The notes beneath the pieces were generated by a model. That model saw only the letters and a program-made list of their open reading frames with translations. It had not been told where the DNA came from and did no database searches. A program made the position numbers and the translations under genes. DNA of 64,000 bases from Saururus chinensis (taxonomy: Eukaryota; Streptophyta; Magnoliopsida; Piperales; Saururaceae). This document shows, in pieces, positions 34,401 to 46,280 of the stretch. Every line of letters begins with the position of its first letter. Position 1 is the first letter of the stretch. Where the stretch lies: the NCBI GenBank assembly GCA_035235625.1, contig CP141142.1, positions 46,975,644-47,039,643 of the forward strand. Direction: 5' to 3'.

Positions 34401-36739
34401 CTTGAAACTACATCTTCAAGCAGTGAAATGACACAAATAATGCAATTCTGACAGGTCCTAAATTCATTGTCCAAAACCAGTCCCACCATTCTTTACATTA
34501 GAGAAGCGGATAAACTAATTTCTAGGTCCAAAAGGTTCAACAACTTTCAGAAAAAGTTGATGATTCAATATGAACAACCTTCTAGGTGGCCTGTGGTCAT
34601 ACTTGGTTCACGAACGTCTGATAAAGGCAACAGCAACGTGAAGGGAAAACTTGTCTTTCCAACGTTTCCATTTAATTATATCCTGCAGATAATGCCACCT
34701 GAAGTGGAGACTGATCTTAATGTTTGGACATCCCAATTAGAAGAGGACGATAAAATCATCCAGACTCAAGATTATAAGAGCCACATCATTGAAGTTCTTT
34801 CAAATAATGATATCCAATGTGATGATCTGGATACACTAGGCAATGAAGACATAATGGCTCTCAGTGACCACATTGAAGAAATAGCAATTATGGCCATTTC
34901 TGATCACCTGATGAGTACTAAGAATCCTACTTACTGCAATGATTTCCTTGTCATTTCATCAAAAAGGTCTGCCTCTCCCGGTGATTTTCCTTTGTTCTGG
35001 TTTAATGAAACTTTCGACATGTTTTTCTTACTATTCTGCCTCAATTTTTTTACATGAACAGCTTGTCCCATGCTTTGAACAAATTAGAAGAAACTGAATC
35101 CAAATCAGAAGAAACTAGCATCACTGACAAACTAAAAGCATTTTCTACAGCTAAGAAGGTCAGTCTTGATAATCTAATCAAACTATTATCTCTCAACATA
35201 CATGAATACATACGTTGCTCACCTTTTTTTTTAAATTGGTATTTAAAAGGATTTCGATGACTACGATGATGACTATGAGGCAAAGATTAGGAAAGAGATT
35301 ATACAAGCAAATGAAATTGAAGTGACATTTGATGACATTGGGGCACTGGAAGAGACCAAGAAATCACTTCAGGAACTGGTCATGCTTCCACTGAGAAGGC
35401 CTGAGCTATTTAATGGTGGTCTCCTAAAGCCTTGCAAAGGGATTCTCCTTTTCGGGCCACCTGGTACTGGCAAGACCATGCTGGCAAAGGCCATTGCTAA
35501 AGAATCACGTGCAAACTTCATCAATGTCTCCATATCCACAATCAACTCCAAGTGGTTTGGGGAGAGTGAGAGGATTGTGAAGGCTTTGTTTACTCTGGCA
35601 GCTAAGGTGGCCCCGGCAGTCATATTTGTGGATGAGGTGGATAGCCTTCTGGGGCAAAGAAAAAGTATTGGTGAGCATGAAGCCAACCGAAAGATTAAAA
35701 ATGAGTTCATGTCACACTGGGATGGACTCAGGACCAAAGCTGGGCAGAGAATTCTTGTTCTTGGTGCAACAAACAGGCCATTTGATCTTGATGAAGCAAT
35801 TATCAGACGCTTTGAGCGCAGGTGGGGCTTGATTATGATTAGTCTTAGCCTAGCATATATATTAAGCAGGCATCCTTTTCTCTCTTCTTTGTTTCTCTTA
35901 ATGCCTTTTCTTTCCTGTTTTTTTTATTGTCAATCCTAATTCCAGTTTGCTCTTCCTAATTCAGAATCATGGTGGACCTCCCCTGTGTGACTAGTCGAGA
36001 ATCCATCCTGAAAACCCTCCTCGTCAAAGAGAATGTTGAAGGCTTGGACTACAAAGAACTTGCAGTGATGACAGAAGGGTATACTGGTAGTGATCTTAAG
36101 GTGTGGCTTTGTTCTTAAATCTTTTCTCTTCTGAAGAATTTATTCTTAATTTTAAGGTGGTCTACTTGAATCACATATTTTGATTTAATATTCTTCTTAA
36201 CGTTTAACCTACTTGTTGTTGGCTATCAGAACTTGTGTATGACAGCCGCTTATTGGCCTGTGAGGGAGCTAATGGAGCAAGAAAAAGTTGAAAAAGATTT
36301 GGTGAGTCTAGTAAGAAATTCTAACTGTTTATCAGAAATTTAGTTTAGATATTTCATGAGTTGACACAATATCTGGTCATAGGAAAAGAAGCAAAATTCC
36401 TCTGAAATGAAGAAAGAGGGAGCTGATGGCGGTGAGGAAAAGAATTGCAGTGGAACAGGGCTCAAGTTGAGGCCGTTAAACATGAAGGACATGCAGCTGG
36501 CTAAAAAACAGGCAAGTTTTTTAATGGAATCACTCTTTTATAGCAAAAAAATTAACGTTATAAAGTCATACATGCTACCACTTACCTAGTTTCATGACAC
36601 AAGTTTATTACATTCTTAAACATAGGTTGCAGCAAGTTTTTCGGCAGATGGATCTGTTATGAGGGAGCTAAAGCAATGGAATGATTTATATGGTGAGGGA
36701 GGTTCAAGGAAGGTGGAACCCCTCTCTTACTTCTGTTAG
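31426..36739 (+). CDS. Membrane-anchored AAA ATPase, plant Msp1/ATAD1-like family (751 residues)
   Basis: Exons: 31426-31643, 32129-32244, 32335-32423, 32507-32551, 32737-32827, 34213-34277, 34455-34966, 35062-35158, 35250-35821, 35965-36100, 36230-36301, 36383-36511, 36626-36739. All phases join to 751 residues. Residues 2-25 form a hydrophobic, probably membrane-spanning segment. Residues 105-270 resemble a decayed first AAA-like module: ILLSGPSG keeps part of a P-loop but lacks GKT, followed by [12 protein letters not shown] and [12 protein letters not shown]. The C-terminal AAA domain is intact: Walker A GPPGTGKT 480-487, Walker B IFVDEVD with DEVD at 539-542, [16 protein letters not shown], arginines RRFERR 597-602. 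It ends [14 protein letters not shown]…LSYF, the family C-terminus. Relatives in Arabidopsis include At1g64110, At4g28000 and At5g52882. By analogy it may extract membrane proteins; the substrate is unknown. Confidence 0.92.
33714..33981 (-). mobile_element. TRIM (miniature LTR retroelement) in intron 5 of the AAA ATPase gene
   Basis: Two 77-bp direct repeats (33714-33790 and 33905-33981) flank 114 bp. On the minus strand each starts TGTTAGATTATAAAAG and ends with ACA. The first (33981 to 33905) is followed by TAGTATTTAAGCTCC, a decayed tRNA-iMet primer-binding site, and the second is preceded by CGTGAGGGGGG, a polypurine tract. Flanks CATAT (33709-33713) and CATAC (33982-33986) are a near-perfect 5-bp target duplication. 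There is no coding capacity. These are all the hallmarks of a terminal-repeat retrotransposon in miniature. Confidence 0.85.
36512..36625 (+). other. GC-AG intron in the AAA ATPase gene
   Basis: The donor is CAG|GCAAGT, the classic GC-type consensus, and the acceptor is ACATAG|G. It joins LAKKQ to VAASFSADG in frame, the conserved C-terminal order of this family. The only near GT (CAA|GTTTTT) would shift the frame and lose the conserved ending. Confidence 0.88.
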
Positions 36740-37824
36740 CATATTCATGTCACAAACTTGGGAAATTCGGTGTATCTATTCGGAGAAGGGGAAGAGTAGT
36801 AGAATGTCAAAATTTGGTTAATGAGAAGATTTTTATTTTTGTCAATCAATGAATGATATATTTTTTCACTTTACACGATAGCTATTGTTATAATAATTTT
36901 GTTGACGGTTAGCCCTTTCAAATGAGTTAATTCATTACGTGATTGTTGGGCAAACTTTACCCTATTGTGATAATCATGAATTCTAGTCTCTTTTGCTTAT
37001 TAAAGCGTGTGGAAACCACAATATGCTCATTTGTTTTCGATAATTTTGGAAAAGTAATAAGCTCAGGCCACAATATCCACACAAGCAAAGGGTGCGAAGA
37101 AGTGAGGGAAGGAAGTTGTAATTTTGTAGGAGGGGCGAATAGCCCAGACTGGCTGAATTGACGGTCGGGAATTCATCTGACGATAAAGAGGCTCTGACGG
37201 CCAGGGAGATGTAGCTGTAGCGAGCTGCACTGGCTAATTTTTGCCATGTTACAATACTATCCTTTCTAATTTCTTGGCACCATGTATACTGGTACCCCCC
37301 GCAGCTAAGTTCTTTGCGATTTGCAGACGGAAAATTTGTCCCCGTGATGTATACCATGTACCATGTAGGGTAAGTGTGTCAAAGGGACTATAAAATTTGC
37401 AACCCTCAAAGAACTCCTGCATTTTTTGGGTGGTGAGTGGTATGCCATCATCATTATCTCCCCTAGATATACCTCTGTTTGCTCCATTTGTTCTCTTGTG
37501 CAGTTCCACTTGGCAGCCTACTTTACATTGACATAACCTGCTTCAATTTTCCTATTCCCTCGGTCCCACATTCATAGCTCCATTCGGTTCTGGGACGGAG
37601 GAAGTATTTTTTAAGGACTTAACATGCTTCAAACTCCATGTTCTTTACAATAATAATGGGGTGGTTGCAGAATTAGGCGCATTATACTTTTAACTCTTGT
37701 AAGCAAGAGAAGCATTCATTAGTTGGGCCAATGAAAGGGACAAATAATACACACATGAAAGTTGGTGACTTGAGTTGTTCATGGTCTGGGTCACCCACCA
37801 AGGCAAGGACATGGCTACTCTAAA
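36740..37824. other. Spacer between convergent AAA ATPase and CCoAOMT genes
   Basis: It holds the ATPase 3'-UTR (T-rich, near 36820-36870) and the CCoAOMT 3'-UTR on the other strand. The genes are convergent. Open frames of up to 124 codons at 36983-37509 overlap on both strands and show no family resemblance, so I do not call them. Confidence 0.55.
37555..37604. mobile_element. 50-bp Stowaway-like MITE remnant
   Basis: TTCCCTCGGTCCCA at the left and TGGGACGGAGGAAG at the right are inverted, flanked by TA on both sides (37553-37554 and 37605-37606). This is an internally deleted Stowaway-type element. Confidence 0.7.
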
Positions 37825-39055
<1,231 letters not shown>

Positions 39056-39136
39056 CTCTCTCTATCTCTTCCCTAGCTACTCTGTTTCTGCTGGGTGAGG
39101 TTGGAATGTGGGAAGAAAAGGAGGGAGTAGAAAGGA

Positions 39137-39144
39137 TTTATATA
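39137..39144 (-). promoter_or_regulatory. TATA box of CCoAOMT
   Basis: The minus strand reads TATATAAA about 82 bp upstream of the CCoAOMT start codon, a suitable distance for a short leader. Confidence 0.75.
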
Positions 39145-39214
39145 AGCAAGCAAGAGGAGAGAGGATTGGGGAGCAAAGATGGTCAGCCGGAGGGTAGGCC
39201 AGGGCTTGGAGTGC

Positions 39215-39221
39215 GGTTGGT
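39215..39221 (-). promoter_or_regulatory. AC-II-type element (ACCAACC) upstream of CCoAOMT
   Basis: The minus strand reads ACCAACC about 70 bp upstream of the TATA box; a partial CCTACC lies close by (39193-39198). AC elements are bound by lignin MYB regulators (MYB58/63/46 type) in phenylpropanoid promoters. Function here is inferred from motif and position. Confidence 0.65.
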
Positions 39222-41495
39222 GAGGTTCTGGTGGTAAGAATGTGGAGCCCAGAAGAGGAAGGTGGTGGGGAGTAGTAAATTTTGGCCTTCCAGCCATCTT
39301 GTCATTGGCATGGCCACCAACTCCCCGAGCTTCATTTATCTGGTTAATTAACACTTACTACCTTTGAACTGAATAATATAAGGAGTTTTAAATACTAATT
39401 ATCACAATGTTGGGAATTGATTTAGCCTCCCCTGTTAATTATTAGCTGAAAGCTGAAGAACAATTGTAGACAGAGAGGAAGTAATGAAGGTTTATTTCAA
39501 GCTTTTAAGTGTGTGAGGGTGGGTGCTCTTCTTGTCTCCAAGATTTGCACTAAAAGTTCGACTTTTGATTAGCCCATGAGTTTCCTTTATTAACTAACTT
39601 GTGGCTCCAAAGCTAATTCGGATTATCAAAATGTCATGCTGACGGAATGCCCCAACTGCCATCTATAGCTAAAAATGTAAGAAATAGAATAGCCCTCCTC
39701 CAAGATGTAAGAAATAGAATAGACATCATTTTAATTTGGAAGAGGTTAACATGAACCCGGGCTTATGTATTACTACATGAGCCGGGGTCTTGTAAGCCGT
39801 TGGATCTCGATTCAACAATCTCTTCATAACACGTGCCTTCGAATTGAAAAAAAGTGGTTCAAATATATTTTTCTTTATATATAGAGAGTGAGAGAGAGAG
39901 AAAAAAAATTCCCACACAAGGAATAAGTCTTGAAGTGTAATCCTGTTTGGAGTTTCGTAAACATTCTTAAGTAAATAACCACATAGAACAGAAGATGGCA
40001 AAAGTAACACAAGAGGTAACTAGTGTCCACCAACTCGGGTGAGAATGTCACTTTTGACAATGATGAGTAGTCAAAACCGTGCCTTGACCAATGATGAGGT
40101 CTGATCATGTCGGCCTTGACCTGGTGAGGGTTGGTGGCAAGGAATCACCACCTCACACTTCTAGAGTCTAGCTTGACCAGGCTTCATCACAAGTGACCTG
40201 CGGCCGTGGCCATGCTACATGGAACCTTTAACATGGTACGTAGAGGTGAACACGGTCTCCACTATATTTGCCTTTATGTACCATATTAAGAGGTCTATGA
40301 CTCTATGTAGTATGGTCCCCGGCACGAGTCATGGAGCCATTAGTACGTTGGGATATCGAGTCAATTGTTGAACTTAATGAAGAGTTTGTGAATAAGCCTC
40401 AGATCTTTGTCAAAGTGAGAAAGAAAGGTTGCGTGTGAGTTCAACGTTTGGTATACTAACAATTTTCCGCCTATGATATGTGAGGTGTTGATATCTACAA
40501 GGCAGACTTGGGCACCTCACTTGTACTTCTGTTGAAATACTTTCTCCGTCTTAAATTAATAGTTTGGTTTAGCGAAAAAATTTATTTTATATTAATAATT
40601 TTATTTTATTAAATTTAAGTAATTAAATATTTTAAAAAAAATATTATAACCTTATTTTCCCCTCTTTTAAATGTGAGTTTTACTATTTAATAAAAATTAT
40701 TTTGTTAAATTTAAGTAAAAAAATTATTCCATATTAATAGTTTTATTTTGTTAAATTTAAATTGGTAGGTACTTAAAAAAGAATATCATAACCTTATTTT
40801 TTTCTCTTTTAAATATGAGTTTTACTATTTAATAAAAATTATTTTTTTTTAAATATAGCTATTAATTAAACAAGTCCAAGTTTGTTGGATGCTTTGCTTA
40901 AAGATGAGGCTGATTTATTAACTACACCTCCGTTACATTAATGAAAAGGTAAAGATCCATTACACCTTTTGTGCATGTATAGTAAATTCGGGACAGTGGT
41001 GACAAACTTCCTTTTGTACATGGTTTCACCATTTTCATGCAGTATGTTACCCTGGTAGGTGGATTTATTCAACTAAAGTACTCTCAATTTATTCATGTTA
41101 CCATAACGGGATTATCGGTCACAAAGTTGTCGACTGCTAATTTCAGACACCGGCAGATCAGAATCTTCTTCACACCGGCAGCTCACAATTGAACCGGCAC
41201 TTTTGCAGGGCTGCCAGTGCATTAACCTACTTTGTCATATGATGATTGCTTCTTGTGTTTCATAAACGATCTTATAAATACATTTCGTCAGTCACGAAGC
41301 TAATATTTTAGTCCACTTAATGGGAATAGAATCTAAAGAAATTAATCTTAGAAATTCGATCACAGGTTTTGCACAATTGCGAGCATCAATTGGCCCAAGT
41401 TGTTAGGATGCATGAGGCCCCTCTGGTTGGCCAGACAAATCCGACAGACCACATAAACCAATGACTGATAAATATCTGAACGTAGTTTATTATAA
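39222..41495. other. Intergenic region upstream of CCoAOMT
   Basis: No gene is seen. A short GA-rich run (39884-39901) and an AT-rich tandem duplication (40560-40850) are present. ACTTTCTCCGTCTTAAATTAATAG (40539 onward) resembles a degenerate Stowaway end. Confidence 0.55.
40560..40850. repeat. AT-rich two-copy tandem repeat, period about 142 bp
   Basis: Both copies contain a TTTTATTTTGTTAAATTTAA-like stretch, then ATAACCTTATTTT (40646 and 40788), TTTTAAATRTGAGTTTTACT and TTTAATAAAAATTATTTT. They differ by small changes. Confidence 0.75.
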
Positions 41496-43514
41496 ACTAG
41501 CAAGAAGCGTACATATTATGCATGTAAATACAGATTATATAGGATAAAATTAAATAAATTAAAAATAAAAAATATTTTGAACAAAGGTTTTCTTGCATGT
41601 TATAGTTACAATATTACTTTGAGGATCACAATGATAAATACACATGAATTTTATACAAACTCATATATACTCGTAGTAGGCAACTGTGAATTTAAATCTT
41701 ATAAACTAAATATTATGTCATTGGTTGGTGAAGACAATGGTGTCGAATGACTTTTTGCCATAGAACAAATTATTTATATTCATGACCAATTTGTCGGCAA
41801 GTCTCATTTGATAGACCTCTTCGGAGATTTTACAAGGGCATTAAAAATATACACAAATCTGAATATCTATCTATATATACATATGTGTGTGTGTGTTATA
41901 TATGTAGAGACTACAAAAAGTTTGAAAAAACAGTCATACTGGATCTCATTTATTGGGCGAGCAGAAGTGGCAGGCTTTATAGCCGAAGTCTACATGCTGG
42001 TAAACAACCTTGGTGGTGCCAATTGGAGTAATTCCTCACAATAAAACATGCAACACAACAAGTAATAGTGAGGAATAAAATCAATTCACAAAATGTTCAT
42101 ATATATTCAATCAAACAAAGAAATATATGCATTCACCTTTGGTGTTGAAACCCCGAGACGCGGATTGAATAATGCCTCCACCAAGCATCCCTTTAAGTGA
42201 CTGATTATACACACTAAGAAGATATTAGAATTACCTCTTCGATGATGTATTAATCAACCGGTGGAGATTTGTGCCTTCTCTTTACACCAAAGAGAAATAG
42301 CTCTTTCTTCCTTTGCCAATCGTTGGGAAAACTATTAATTTAAGGGAGAGAGATCTTGCTTTACTAAGTGCTAGGGCTTGAAGAAGGGTTTGCTTTGTTC
42401 CTTTTTTAATCACACACTAAAGAGACCTAGAAAAACCCTTTTTTATGATTCTAATGTTTTCAACTGTTTTTAGTTCATGTGAGAGAGAGATAGAGAGAGA
42501 CAGGGGGGAGGGGAGAGAGAGAGGGAGTTATATATATGAGGGTGAGAATGAGAGAGCCCATCTCGCAAAATCCTACTCTCCCTCTAATTGAATTAGCATA
42601 TTCGGATAGGACTTGGTTAGTCCTATCCCGATTGGGATAATCGGGATAGGACTAACCCAATCCACCTCTACACGTACAGTCCAGTTACACCCACTCTCTC
42701 TCATGTTTCTCTCCTTTTTCCCAATTACATGGGAACGAACTCACCCTTCCAACATCATTTGATAGAGCTCAATAAGAGTTTTCTAACTATAAGAAGAGTA
42801 CAAGATATCATATCATATTATAATATAATATAAAACAAATTGGTGTAGTATAGAACTTTGAAATTTGGACTTTTTAACCCATATTTTATACAATTAATAC
42901 ATGTTTTACCCTTATTTAACCCATTTTAATTAAAAAAAGTCAAATATATTAAAATCATAATCCTCATTTTTAGGTTATATTGATTTTAAATTTATATTTT
43001 TGTACTCCCACATTTAGATTCACACATTCTTCATATTGTTAAAAAACTCTCGACGAGCTCTATTAAATGAGATCCTATATGATTATGTTTTTTCAAATTT
43101 TTTATAGGCCTCACGTATATATCACACTTCTCAATGATAATATTTTATATTTTTATATATATTATACACAATCGGATATGTGAACTTACAAGACAATACA
43201 AAAATGAGAATTGTCACCAACCTAATCCTGAATATGAATAATGTGCTTAACAATATAAAGTCATTTGAAACTATTGTCTTCACTCACCATAATTAGCCTA
43301 TTAGATTTGGATTCACAATTGTCAATTACAACTATATATGCATTAGCATAGAACTTGAGTATAAGTAATGATCATTGTGATTCTCAAAATAATTTATTGT
43401 AACTATAGCATGCAAGATAAACTTTTGTTCAATAAATATTATATTTTTAATTTATTTTATTTTATCTTATCTAATATATATTTACATGCTTAAAATGAGT
43501 GTCTTCTTGCTAGT
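41496..43514. mobile_element. Foldback-like element with about 465-bp imperfect inverted repeats
   Basis: The left arm (41496-41965) starts ACTAGCAAGAAG and continues through GCATGTAAATA, TTGAACAAA, TTGCATGYTATAGTTACAAT, GATCACAATGAT, GAAGACAAT and TTTGAAAAAACA to GGATCTCATTTA. The right arm (43050-43514) reads the same in inverse with clear divergence. The 1.1 kb between the arms includes a GA-rich run, a perfect hairpin (42615) and the left arm of a second inverted repeat (42804). No transposase and no convincing target duplication were found. Long arms suggest a Mutator-like or foldback element. Confidence 0.65.
42615..42657. repeat. Perfect 19-bp hairpin, 5-bp loop
   Basis: GGTTAGTCCTATCCCGATT (42615-42633) is followed by loop GGGAT and its exact inverse (42639-42657). 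A third, diverged copy of the arm (CGGATAGGACTTGG) lies just upstream at 42603. Confidence 0.95.
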
Positions 43515-43705
43515 AAAATTATAAAATTAAAATTAAAATAACCTAAAAATAGTGATTAAGATTATAATATCTTTGGCTTTTAGGGGATTAGGATGACTCA
43601 AAGAGAGGTAAAATAAGGAATAATAGTATAAAACATAGGTTAAGAATTTGAAAATTCTATAGTACACCAACTTGCTTTATGTTATAGTATGATATGATAT
43701 ATACA
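42804..43705. mobile_element. Second inverted-repeat element (arms about 185 bp) overlapping the first
   Basis: The left arm 42804-42985 (GATATCATATCATA…TTGGTGTAGTATAGAA…TTTTTAGGTTAT) matches the reverse complement of 43520-43705. Between its arms lies the right arm of the 41496 element, so the two inverted repeats interleave. It may be one complete small element (left arm, core, right arm) beside a second copy of the core in opposite orientation. Confidence 0.6.
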
Positions 43706-43781
43706 GAGTAAAAATCGACTAATTGATACTTGGAAGGTTTAGTAGAGAAATTTCCTATGAGCTACACTATCCACAAATATA

Positions 43782-43875
43782 CTCCCTCTGTCTTATATTA
43801 AGAGCTACATTTGGTTTTTCACTTTAGTTCATTTTTTAAAAAGCAAAAGTAGCTATAAATTTGGGACGGAGGGAG
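43782..43875. mobile_element. Stowaway-like MITE, 94 bp
   Basis: It starts CTCCCTCTGTCTTATATTA after TA and ends AAATTTGGGACGGAGGGAG. The terminal inverted repeats fit the Stowaway/Mariner type. The right target TA is mutated to AA. The interior also has inverted words (TTTGGTTTTT near 43811, AAAAAGCAAAA near 43838). Confidence 0.75.
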
Positions 43876-44181
43876 AATTACGCTAGAAGATGATGCCCGT
43901 AGTACAACAATTAGCTTGGGCTTGGTGGATAGATAGAGTGGTCAGATCAAAGTGCATTCAAAACACATATCCAGTGCAAGAGAATTATCAAAGTACATCA
44001 GGTTCTATTAGTGATCAAAATATGTTTTTTTTTTTGTTAAATGGACCTCTAGTAATTTTTCGTGATACTCTCCCACTCCGAAAATCTCCTCGTGGAGAGC
44101 TTGTAGCTACTCTTCCACATCCATGAATTCTCCTCATGGAGAACATAAAAACCTCTAAATCATGATTGCTAATATAGAATA

Positions 44182-46271
44182 GAGTTTTTTCCATATTGCT
44201 TGGCCTAAGATACAAATATTCTATATTCCCTAGTTTTATAAAAAACATTCCATAGAATATGGGTTTACATGATATTTAGAAAAAAAATAGACCAAAATAC
44301 CCTTTCAACAAGGTTTGGGTTTAAAATCATGTAAACTAGACACATAAACAAAGAGGAGATCGGAGCTCAGAGACGATTTGTATTTTTGCATGACGGTTTT
44401 CATCAACAACAAATTTCGATTCCCATTCGGCAATTATCAGCCTCCCTCACTTCATCGGTGATCGTTCTTCTCTAATTTTTGTCCAAAAATTTATAACCAC
44501 ATAAACTATTTATCATTACAAAAGGAGATCAAGATGACACTGCAACTCAAAAAATGAATCTTGAGGGACTATCCAGGGAGAACATGGCTATATAAGAATA
44601 GAGAATGATGTAGATGCCAAGGATGGACATTGTAGAATAGTCATGATAGCCTCCTACCCTATTGTGCAAAGAGGGACTCTAGTATGATTTTTTATATGCA
44701 AGTTTTACTATGTAGAACATCTTATGTAAGCATGTACACGATCTCAGAGGTTTTTATCTCTGACTTGATGAATGATTATATAAATAACAAATACTGACGA
44801 ATATCATGTTATCAATAACACGCTATGACGAATATCCTATTATAGTATATGTGATATATCATATTATCATTAACATGTATTGTTAGCATAGCGTGTTATC
44901 AATAACACGTTATGTCAAATATCATATTATCGATAATATGTTATGGCGAATATCGTGTTATCGTATATGTGATATAGAGGAAAATAAATAACACATCTTG
45001 TTAGCATATCGTGTTATCAATAACACGTTATGGCAAATATCGTGTTATTGATAATACATTATAGCAAATATCGCGTTATCGATAATACACTTTAGCGAAT
45101 ATCGTATTATCGTATATGCGATATAGAGGATATTGTAGCATATTATATTATCGACAAACACGTATTGTTAGCATATCATGTTATCGATAACATGTTATGG
45201 CAAATATCGTGTTATTGATAACACGCTATGACGAATATCATATTATAGTATATACGATATAGAGGAAAATAAATAACACGTCTTGTTGGTATATCGTGTT
45301 ATCGATAACACGCTATGGCGAATCTCATGTTATTGATAATACGTTATAGCAAATATCGTGTTATCAATAACACGCTTTAGCGAATATCGTATTATCATAT
45401 ATGCGATATCGTAACATTTTATATTATCAATAGCACGCATTGTTGGCATATCGTATTATCGATAATATGCTATGGTGACATATCGTGTTATCAATAATAC
45501 GCTATGGTGGCATATTGTGTTATCGATAATACGCTATGGCGAATATCATATTATAGGTTGTTGGCTCAAAGAATACATATCATATTATCAAAAATGTGTT
45601 TTATTGACATATCGAGTTATCGTATATGCGATATAGATTAAGTGTTGGACACAGGCCATGCGGAGCGTAAAATCTTTGGTCCGTTTAGTGGGAGTCATTT
45701 TCTCGTTCTCGCATTCTCGAAAGTCTCGCGAGTCATGCAAAGTTGATATACTCTACCCGATTTCATTTGGATTCGTTGTACTCCCAAAAATCTTTTCTTT
45801 TTGCAACATTCAATCCCCATTTGTTGCAAGTCTCCAGAGTCCTTCAACCCGTTCTAAATGCAACCCAATTTTTTAGATTGTCGAAACATTTTGTTTGTTG
45901 CAATTCAGCAAACACTAAAGTGGATTCCTTTGATTCCCCCTTTTGAACTAGCTTTTGGATTGAAACCGGGAGGTGGCTCTGTTTTGGTTTGTTATCTGGA
46001 ACACAGGATTGAGAAGGAGAAATTTTTTACTTTCTATCGGTCATCTTTAAGTGAGTGATTTGTTTTTTGTATGTTGAGTGTTTTGATTTTGCTCATACAA
46101 ATTTGTGTCATCGTCAATAATTTTTCACCAATAATGAGATAAGAGTTTGGGTATAGATTTAGGTTTGAGCTAAGGGTATATTTGTCCTAAACCAGGTCAT
46201 ATGGGATTAAATTTTAAAATCTAGGGAATATAGAATATTTATATATTGAGCCAGGTAATATGAAAAAACTC
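44182..46271. mobile_element. Non-autonomous Mutator-like element, 2090 bp, 9-bp TSD TATAGAATA
   Basis: Both ends read inward GAGTTTTTTC, and about 52 bp of terminal inverted repeat match well (through AAATATTCTATATTCCCTAG), with weaker similarity beyond. TATAGAATA is repeated exactly at 44173-44181 and 46272-46280, the 9-bp target duplication typical of Mutator elements. There is no transposase. The left interior (44310-44780) and right interior (45640-46190) flank an 850-bp palindromic array. No captured gene fragment could be recognised, but the right interior deserves a search. Confidence 0.88.
44790..45637. repeat. Palindromic array of TTATC(A/G)ATAA dyads inside the Mutator-like element
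   Basis: About 14 clean and several degenerate dyads of the form GTGTTATCGATAACAC alternate with linkers such as GCTATGGCGAATATC. A longer-period word, GATATAGAGG, recurs at 44971, 45120 and 45256 (about 140-150 bp), and the GATATAGAGGAAAATAAATA form repeats after 285 bp, so there is higher-order structure. The array is AT-rich and almost strand-symmetric. Confidence 0.92.
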
Positions 46272-46280
46272 TATAGAATA

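Noticed and set aside
36983-37509. Minus-strand frames up to 124 codons between the ATPase and CCoAOMT
   Set aside because: No motif, overlapping frames, located between two convergent genes' 3' ends.
44790-45637. The palindromic array as a CRISPR array
   Set aside because: Plant context, no unique spacers of constant length, and the units are themselves palindromes with variable linkers.
45658-46058. Overlapping frames in the right interior of the Mutator-like element, considered as a captured gene fragment
   Set aside because: Three frames compete and none resembles a known protein; not enough to call a Pack-MULE.
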